Part shown: positions 6,231 through 11,499 of the stretch, piece by piece
Numbering within the stretch: the first letter of the stretch is position 1
Layout: the number at the start of each line of letters is the position of its first letter
From: Thauera sp.
Lineage (GTDB): Bacteria; Pseudomonadota; Gammaproteobacteria; Burkholderiales; Rhodocyclaceae
Length of the DNA: 11,499 nucleotides
NCBI GenBank assembly: GCA_023150215.1
Contig: JAKLLJ010000076.1
Span: forward strand, 1 to 11,499
Direction: 5' to 3'
Notes under the pieces: generated by a model
Databases searched by the model: none
What the model was told of the DNA's origin: nothing
Seen by the model: only the letters and a program-made list of their open reading frames with translations
Made by a program: the position numbers and the translations under genes

Positions 6231-7388
6231 CTTGACCGCAGCGACGATCTTGGTCGCGGCTTCCGCCATGGTGTCGGCGGTGATGATCGGCAGACCCGAG
6301 TCGGCGAGGATCTTCTTGCCGAGATCTTCGTTGGTGCCCTTCATGCGCACCACCAGCGGGACGGAGAGATGAACTTCCTTGGCCGCGGCGACCACGCCGG
6401 TGGCGATGGTGTCGCAGCGCATGATGCCGCCGAAGATGTTGACCAGGATGCCCTTGACCTTGGGGTTCTTGAGCATGATCTTGAAGGCTTCGGTGACCTT
6501 CTCGGTGGTCGCGCCGCCGCCGACGTCGAGGAAGTTGGCCGGCTCGGCGCCGAACAGCTTGATCGTGTCCATGGTGGCCATCGCGAGGCCGGCGCCGTTC
6601 ACCAGGCAGCCGATGTTGCCATCGAGGCTGATGTAGGCGAGGTCGAACTTGGAGGCTTCGATCTCGTCGGCGTCTTCTTCGTCGAAGTCACGGAAATCGA
6701 CGATTTCCGGGTGGCGGTAGAGGGCGTTGGAGTCGAAGTTGAACTTCGCGTCCAGAGCCTTGATGTTGCCGTTGCCTTCGAGGATCAGCGGGTTGATTTC
6801 CGCCAGCGAGGCATCGGTTTCCATGTAGCAGGTGTACAGGCGCTTGAGCGCATCAACCGCCTTGGCGACCGAAGCCTCGGGCACGCCGATGCCTCGCGCC
6901 AGGGTCTCGGCCTGGGCGTCGGTGAGACCAACCAGCGGATCGACGAACTCCTTGAGGATCTTCTCGGGGGTGCTGTGCGCGACCTCCTCGATGTCCATGC
7001 CGCCCTCGGAGGAGGCCATCATCGCGATCTTCTGCGTGGCGCGATCGGTCAGCGCGGCGACGTAGTATTCCTTCTTGATGTCGGCGCCTTCCTCGATCAG
7101 CAGGTTGCGCACCTTCTGGCCTTCGGGGCCGGTCTGGTGGGTCACGAGCTGCATGCCGAGGATGTCGCTGGCGTGCTGACGCACTTCGTCGAGCGAGCGG
7201 GCGAGCTTGACGCCGCCGCCCTTGCCGCGGCCGCCGGCGTGGATCTGGGCCTTGACCACCCAGATCTTGCCGCCGAGTTCCTCGGCTGCCTTGACCGCTG
7301 CATCCACCGACACGCAGTGAAAACCGCGCGGCGTGACGACGCCATACTTCCTCAAAAGTTCTTTTGCCTGATACTCATGAATTTTCAT
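6228..7388 (-). CDS. sucC: Succinyl-CoA synthetase (ADP-forming) subunit beta
   Basis: Beta subunit of succinyl-CoA synthetase, with the ATP-grasp nucleotide-binding and succinate-binding sites. The protein is 386 residues, matching the family. It begins MKIHEYQAKELLRKYGV and shows the ATP-grasp segment KAQIHAGGRGKGGGVK at about 46-61, ETDASLAEINPL, the DAKFNFD strand, GCLVNGAGLAMATMD and FLDVGGGA, then the C-terminal CoA-ligase domain with NIFGGIMRCD. The start at 7388 is supported by AAGGG 6-7 nt upstream and by the canonical N terminus; upstream in-frame codons encode only GC-rich non-homologous sequence. It forms a two-gene operon with sucD. No sucAB or lpd lies nearby in the window. Confidence 0.98.
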   Translation of the reverse strand: MKIHEYQAKELLRKYGVVTPRGFHCVSVDAAVKAAEELGGKIWVVKAQIHAGGRGKGGGVKLARSLDEVRQHASDILGMQLVTHQTGPEGQKVRNLLIEEGADIKKEYYVAALTDRATQKIAMMASSEGGMDIEEVAHSTPEKILKEFVDPLVGLTDAQAETLARGIGVPEASVAKAVDALKRLYTCYMETDASLAEINPLILEGNGNIKALDAKFNFDSNALYRHPEIVDFRDFDEEDADEIEASKFDLAYISLDGNIGCLVNGAGLAMATMDTIKLFGAEPANFLDVGGGATTEKVTEAFKIMLKNPKVKGILVNIFGGIMRCDTIATGVVAAAKEVHLSVPLVVRMKGTNEDLGKKILADSGLPIITADTMAEAATKIVAAVK

Positions 7389-7395
7389 GGTTGCC

Positions 7396-7407
7396 CTTCG
7401 ATCGAAG
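7396..7407 (-). promoter_or_regulatory. Perfect 12-bp palindrome overlapping the sucC ribosome binding site
   Basis: CTTCGATCGAAG is perfectly self-complementary. In the sucC mRNA its 3' arm GAAG is part of the GAAGGG Shine-Dalgarno, 8 nt from the ATG. As RNA it could form a 4-bp stem with a GAUC loop that partly hides the ribosome binding site; as DNA it could be a protein site. The short stem makes strong sequestration unlikely by itself. Confidence 0.4.
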
Positions 7408-7408
7408 C

Positions 7409-7430
7409 CGCGGCGACGGCTGCCGCCGCG
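7409..7430 (-). repeat. Inverted repeat (7-bp arms, 8-nt loop) in the sucC leader
   Basis: CGCGGCG and CGCCGCG pair around an 8-nt loop directly upstream of the palindrome covering the Shine-Dalgarno. Together they could make a structured region within 45 nt of the sucC start. The GC-only arms may also arise by base composition. Confidence 0.4.
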
Positions 7431-7450
7431 AACAGGTTGATGGCATGCTT

Positions 7451-7466
7451 TGGAGCATGTGCTCCA
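7451..7466. repeat. Inverted repeat TGGAGCA-TG-TGCTCCA
   Basis: Perfect 7-bp arms with a 2-bp centre, a dyad geometry typical of dimeric repressor sites. It falls within the predicted sucC leader, about 65-80 bp upstream of the sucC ATG and about 100 bp downstream of the predicted transcription start. No regulator can be named from the sequence. Confidence 0.4.
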
Positions 7467-7514
7467 CGACTGGCGTCGTCTCCCTCGACCGTCGCCCGCC
7501 GCCTTGAATCGGGA

Positions 7515-7538
7515 CCCCCCGACCCGACCCGCAGACCC
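7515..7538 (-). promoter_or_regulatory. G-quadruplex motif in the predicted sucC leader
   Basis: The minus strand carries four G-tracts with short loops: GGG, 5 nt, GGG, TC, GGG, TC, GGGGGG. This satisfies the G3+N1-7 rule. With transcription from the TATAAT box at 7577-7572 the motif would lie about 27-50 nt from the 5' end of the sucC mRNA, so it could fold in RNA and also in the non-template DNA strand. Function is inferred only. Confidence 0.5.
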
Positions 7539-7571
7539 GACGCGCACGCGCCACGGTCGCAAGACCCCATA

Positions 7572-7577
7572 ATTATA
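7572..7577 (-). promoter_or_regulatory. Perfect -10 box (TATAAT) for sucCD
   Basis: TATAAT on the minus strand inside an AT-rich island (AGTTATAATTATG) that stands out in very GC-rich sequence. The start would be near 7565, leaving a leader of about 175 nt before sucC. A -35 element is poor: CCTGTG sits at 17 bp. The promoter may therefore depend on an activator, or the start site may differ. Confidence 0.55.
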
Positions 7578-7816
7578 ACTGGTTTTGCGCAGTGCACAGG
7601 AACGAGCACCGCGCCCCCTCCGCCTGCAGGCCCTCAAAGCCGGCGACGAAGAGGCACCGGCATCCCCCTGCCATGGCACGGCAAGGCGCCGAAAACGTCA
7701 CACCCAAGGCCAAACAGGCGCGGGGCGACGATCGATTGTCGACGCAGTCGCTGGAATGCCCGTCGGGAGTCTGCTAAAACTCCCGGTCAACCAACCCACC
7801 GCCGGACGCGCGGAAG

Positions 7817-9676
7817 ATGAACAACAAACGCATACCGCTCGCCATCGCCCTGGCCGCAGCCCTCTGCGGCACCCCGCCAGGGGCGACCGCTGCAGCCCTC
7901 GGGGAAATCGCCGCCTTGTCCGCCCTGGGCGACAGCTTCCGTGCCGAGATCATGCTGCCCGGCGGGACGGCCGCGGATGCCGAGTGCTTCCGCGTCGTCT
8001 CCGCCAACGCCGGCGACATCCCGACACTGCGCCGAGGCCGGGTGACGATCTCCGCCACCGGCGCGGGCACCCGCCTCGTCGTGCGCGATACCGAGCGAAT
8101 CAACGAACCGGTGCTGCGACTTGCACTCGAGAATGTCTGCGAATCCCGTCTGCGCCGGGAATACACCCTGCTGATGCCGTTCGCGCAGGCGGCACGACTA
8201 CCGGCGGCGCCCACGTCCGCATCCGCGTCGGCCAGGGCTCCCGCCACGCCGGAAGCAAGAAGCCGGCCGGCCGCCGCGCGCGCCGCCACACCAGCTCGAG
8301 CGGGCGCGCGAACGCAGGCGGCACGGCCGGCGGCGCGCGCGTTGAACATGACGGGGGACGAATCGCTCGCCTCGCTCGCTGAGTCCCTGTATCCCGACGA
8401 TGATGCGGCGCGTGCGCGTTTCACCAAGGCCGCCGCCGCCGCCAACCCGGAGCTGTTCCCCGACGCCGCCGCGCACACCCGCATCCTGCCTGCCGGTACC
8501 GCACTGCGCGTGCCGGATCTACGTGCGCGGCGCGATCCGGCCGGCCCGACCGCCAGCCCCCCGCCCCCCGTTGGCAACGCCACATCCGGCCCAAGCCCCG
8601 ATCGCCTGATGGTAGACAAGGGCAATCCCGTGCGTGCGACCGCCGCGGGCAGCGCGGACACGGACCCGCGCTCCGCCCATGCGAAGGGGCTCGCCGAGCG
8701 CGAGCGCGCCCTGGCGACGGCGATCGATCGCAGCATCATCACCGAGATGGAGCTGCTCGCCCGCATCAAGGAACTCGAGGAGATCCAGTCCGGCCTGCAG
8801 GAGCGCATTCGCGCGGCCACCACCCCTCCGCCCGCTGCAGCGGTGGCCGCGGTGGCGCCCCGTCCCGTCTCGCCCCCGGCGCCCAGGATCGAAACCACCA
8901 CGACCGCCCCGCTAGCGCCCGCGCCGCGGCCGATCGCCTCCGCGCGGACGCCGGACGCATACTTGTTTGGAGGGCTGGGGCTGGCGGCGCTGCTGCTCGT
9001 CGCCCTGCTGCGCCGGGCACGCGGGGGGGACGAGGGCGCGCGGGTCATCACGGCGCCGCCCACGGCCACCGCGACCCTGCTCGAACAAGGAGAAAGCCGC
9101 AAGGGACGCGCGCGCGCAGAGGAGAGTGGGCTTTCTTCCGGCGCAACCACGGGCAAACCGGATGCCCGCCCGGGCTGGCCGGCAAGCACCGAAAGCAGCC
9201 CGGTCGAGGAACACAAGTCGGCGGTCGAACTGGCCGACATCATGATGAGCTTTGGCCGGGTGAACGGCGCCGCCGACACGCTTGCCGAGTTCATCCGCGG
9301 CAACCCGCGCGAGGCGGTCACCCCTTGGCTGAAGCTGCTCGAGGTCTATCGTGCCGCCGGCATGCATGCCGAGTTCGATGCGATCGCCGGCGAACTCAAC
9401 AAGACCTTCAACGTCACCCGGGTCAGCTGGGACAACTACGATGCGCTGCGCGCATCACGGATGAGCATCGAGGACCTGCCGCACATCGCCGAAGCCCTGC
9501 AGAAGAGCTGGCGCACCGCGGCGTGCCAGCGCTACCTGCAGCAGCTGTTGCGCGACAACCGCAACGGCACGCGTGCCGGCTTCCCGTTCGCGGTGATCGA
9601 CGAGATCCTTACCCTGACCGCAATCCTCGAAGAGGAGCTCGGCCCCTGCCCTCCGCCGGCGGCGCCCAAGTCGTAG
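7817..9676 (+). CDS. FimV-family protein (short form)
   Basis: A 619-residue FimV/HubP-type protein; relatives bind peptidoglycan, mark cell poles and support type IV pili or secretion. Residues 1-26 form a signal peptide (cleavage after ATA). The periplasmic part has the FimV N-terminal domain (ALGEIAALSALGDSFRAEI, then EPVLRLALENV and RREYTLL near 113-119), with C57 and C108 possibly forming a disulfide. An Ala/Pro-rich linker, a LysM-like segment (about 175-235), a predicted coiled coil (about 290-335) and a membrane segment (381-398) follow. The cytoplasmic tail holds a helical FimV-type C-terminal domain (about 465-608). It is shorter than many FimV proteins (often over 800 residues), with a shorter acidic region. 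It is not next to the asd/truA genes that often flank fimV, so it may be a paralogue. The SD is weak, but 7817 is the start that yields a complete signal peptide. Confidence 0.85.
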   Translation: MNNKRIPLAIALAAALCGTPPGATAAALGEIAALSALGDSFRAEIMLPGGTAADAECFRVVSANAGDIPTLRRGRVTISATGAGTRLVVRDTERINEPVLRLALENVCESRLRREYTLLMPFAQAARLPAAPTSASASARAPATPEARSRPAAARAATPARAGARTQAARPAARALNMTGDESLASLAESLYPDDDAARARFTKAAAAANPELFPDAAAHTRILPAGTALRVPDLRARRDPAGPTASPPPPVGNATSGPSPDRLMVDKGNPVRATAAGSADTDPRSAHAKGLAERERALATAIDRSIITEMELLARIKELEEIQSGLQERIRAATTPPPAAAVAAVAPRPVSPPAPRIETTTTAPLAPAPRPIASARTPDAYLFGGLGLAALLLVALLRRARGGDEGARVITAPPTATATLLEQGESRKGRARAEESGLSSGATTGKPDARPGWPASTESSPVEEHKSAVELADIMMSFGRVNGAADTLAEFIRGNPREAVTPWLKLLEVYRAAGMHAEFDAIAGELNKTFNVTRVSWDNYDALRASRMSIEDLPHIAEALQKSWRTAACQRYLQQLLRDNRNGTRAGFPFAVIDEILTLTAILEEELGPCPPPAAPKS

Positions 9677-9678
9677 CG

Positions 9679-10428
9679 CTAGACCGGGTTGTCGAGGTCG
9701 ATGAACTCGGCCTCGATGCTGAGCACCTCGCGCAGATGGCGCGCGATCGCGCGCGCGCCATAGCGTTCGGTGGCATGGTGGCCGGCGGCGATGTAGGGCA
9801 CGCCGGATTCGCGCGCGAGATGCACGGTCGGCTCGGAAATCTCGCCCGACACATAGAGGTCGGCGCCGGCAAGGATGGCCTGCTCGAAGTAGCCCTGCGC
9901 CCCGCCCGTGCACCAGGCGATCCGGCGCACGACGCGATCACCGTCGCCGACCAGCAGCGGCGCGCGGCCGAGCGCGGCGGCGAGCGCGTCCGCAATGGCG
10001 TGCGCACTTTCCCCCTCGCGCGCCGGTTGCCCGATCCAGCCGAGATCCTGGTCGGCGAAGCGGCCCTCACCCTGCCAGCCCATCAGCTGCGCGAGTTGCG
10101 CGTTGTTGCCGAGCTCGGGATGCACGTCGAGCGGCAGGTGGTAGGCGAACAGGCTGATGTCCTGGCTCAGCAGGGTGCGCAGCCGGTTGCGGCGGAATCC
10201 GGTCACCCGGCCGTCGTCGCCCTTCCAGAACAGGCCGTGGTGAACGAAGACGGCGTCATGCCCACCCGCCGCGGCGCGGTCGAGCAGCGCCTGGCTGGCA
10301 GTGACGCCGCACAGCACGCGCGCGACCTCCGGGCGTCCTTCCACTTGCAGGCCGTTTGGGCAATAATCCTTGAGCCGTGAGGCCTCGAGCAGGGAATCCA
10401 GATGTTTCCTGAGTTCGACGAGCTGCAT
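9679..10428 (-). CDS. Nif3/YbgI-family dinuclear metal-binding protein
   Basis: A 249-residue Nif3-family protein (often annotated GTP cyclohydrolase 1 type 2-like), a cytoplasmic toroidal hexamer in known structures; its true reaction is poorly defined. The dinuclear metal ligands are all visible: VHHG (His63, His64), LDVHP (Asp101), and GHHATERYG (His217 and/or His218, Glu221). DYCPNGLQVEG near residues 21-31 and LGNNAQLAQLMG are also family landmarks. The start at 10428 follows AGGAG by 5 nt; an in-frame ATG at 10467 lacks an SD. It is convergent with the fimV-like gene (2-bp gap) and divergent from the HtrA-like gene (97-bp gap). In many betaproteobacteria a nif3 homologue lies next to a DegS/DegQ-type protease gene, as here. 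Confidence 0.93.
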   Translation of the reverse strand: MQLVELRKHLDSLLEASRLKDYCPNGLQVEGRPEVARVLCGVTASQALLDRAAAGGHDAVFVHHGLFWKGDDGRVTGFRRNRLRTLLSQDISLFAYHLPLDVHPELGNNAQLAQLMGWQGEGRFADQDLGWIGQPAREGESAHAIADALAAALGRAPLLVGDGDRVVRRIAWCTGGAQGYFEQAILAGADLYVSGEISEPTVHLARESGVPYIAAGHHATERYGARAIARHLREVLSIEAEFIDLDNPV

Positions 10429-10525
10429 GCGTTCTCCTCTCTCCCTCTTGCCGCGCACCGCGGCCACGCCGCGACACGGTCACAGCGGGGCTTGCGTGCC
10501 TTCCTAAATTCTGCAGCCTCACATT
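10429..10525. promoter_or_regulatory. Divergent spacer between nif3-like and htrA-like genes
   Basis: These 97 bp must hold the promoters for both divergent genes. The AGGAG for the nif3-like gene is clear (10434-10438). No good sigma-70 pair is recognised for either direction; a TTGCGT near 10493 and a TAAATT near 10504 are too close together. The protease ATG at 10526 has no visible Shine-Dalgarno. Confidence 0.5.

Positions 10526-11499
<974 letters not shown>

Larger units (their letters stand above)
7389..7816. other. 428-bp divergent intergenic region between sucC and the fimV-like gene
   Basis: No convincing gene is seen here on either strand. The left two-thirds is the probable leader of sucC, with a -10 box, a G-quadruplex motif and three inverted repeats listed separately. 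The right third, toward fimV, has no recognisable -10/-35 pair or strong ribosome binding site; a GGA lies about 10 nt before the fimV ATG. Short ORFs crossing it lack homology-like composition or ribosome binding sites. Confidence 0.75.

Noticed and set aside
7389..7565. A known riboswitch class in the sucC leader
   Set aside because: The structured repeats do not match any riboswitch consensus I recognise, so only the repeats and the G4 motif are reported.
5205..7820. 871-codon open frame on the plus strand antisense to sucC and sucD
   Set aside because: It mirrors sucCD through GC-rich codon bias, runs across the sucCD terminator and sucC leader, and its translation (His/Asp/Gly-rich, low complexity) shows no domain. 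sucCD are unmistakable on the other strand.
7585..8382. 265-codon plus-strand frame across the intergenic region and the start of fimV
   Set aside because: It lies in another frame of the fimV-like gene, has no ribosome binding site and shows Arg/Gly-rich shadow composition.
8550..8570. C-rich run in the fimV-like gene as a possible G-quadruplex on the minus strand
   Set aside because: There are only two long C-runs separated by one base, and they encode a Pro-rich linker, so coding constraint explains them.
7774..9321. 515-codon open frame on the minus strand antisense to the fimV-like gene
   Set aside because: Its translation is Ser/Arg/Ala-rich without domains; the opposite strand has a complete signal peptide, membrane segment and FimV domains.
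10429..10467. 13-residue N-terminal extension of the Nif3-family protein
   Set aside because: The ATG at 10428 has AGGAG at 5 nt, while the extension is Arg/Lys-rich and its codons include that ribosome binding site.

Overview
The window looks like chromosomal DNA of a GC-rich betaproteobacterium. The protein sequences suggest the Rhodocyclales (Azoarcus/Thauera-like), but this is inferred from recognisable sequence character, not from a search. Coding density is high, and there are no insertion sequences, phage genes, tRNAs, rRNAs or CRISPR arrays.

Layout, left to right. (1) Positions 1-1075, minus strand: the N-terminal part of phosphoglycolate phosphatase (gph, cut by the window edge) preceded by ribulose-phosphate 3-epimerase (rpe), overlapping in an ATGA junction. 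This is the common pentose-phosphate/glycolate salvage pair. (2) Positions 1149-5167, minus strand: three genes transcribed in the order tandem-FHA protein, metallo-beta-lactamase-fold hydrolase resembling class II cyclic-nucleotide phosphodiesterases, and a GspE/PilB-family ATPase with an N-terminal GAF domain. The ATPase is an orphan: no other secretion or pilus gene adjoins it. This is the most unusual part of the window and could be a signal-controlled accessory pilus or secretion motor. (3) Positions 5265-7388, minus strand: sucC-sucD, the two subunits of succinyl-CoA synthetase, closed by a strong intrinsic terminator. (4) Positions 7389-7816: a 428-bp divergent intergenic region. It has a perfect TATAAT box facing sucC, and a predicted leader of about 175 nt carrying a G-quadruplex motif and three inverted repeats, one of which overlaps the sucC ribosome binding site. 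(5) Positions 7817-9676, plus strand: a compact FimV-like protein with a signal peptide, LysM-like region, one membrane segment and a FimV-type cytoplasmic C-terminal domain. (6) Positions 9679-10428, minus strand: a Nif3/YbgI-family dinuclear-metal protein, convergent with fimV and separated from it by 2 bp. (7) Positions 10526-11499, plus strand: an N-terminally anchored HtrA/DegS-like serine protease, cut by the right edge inside its PDZ domain.

Most of the window is housekeeping metabolism (sucCD, rpe, gph) and envelope functions (FimV-like, HtrA-like). The GAF-ATPase/MBL/FHA cluster joins a phosphothreonine reader, a possible cyclic-nucleotide hydrolase and a GAF-sensing motor ATPase. 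The GAF domain resembles those of cyclic-nucleotide phosphodiesterases and cyclases, so the group may be one signalling unit. That link is inference.
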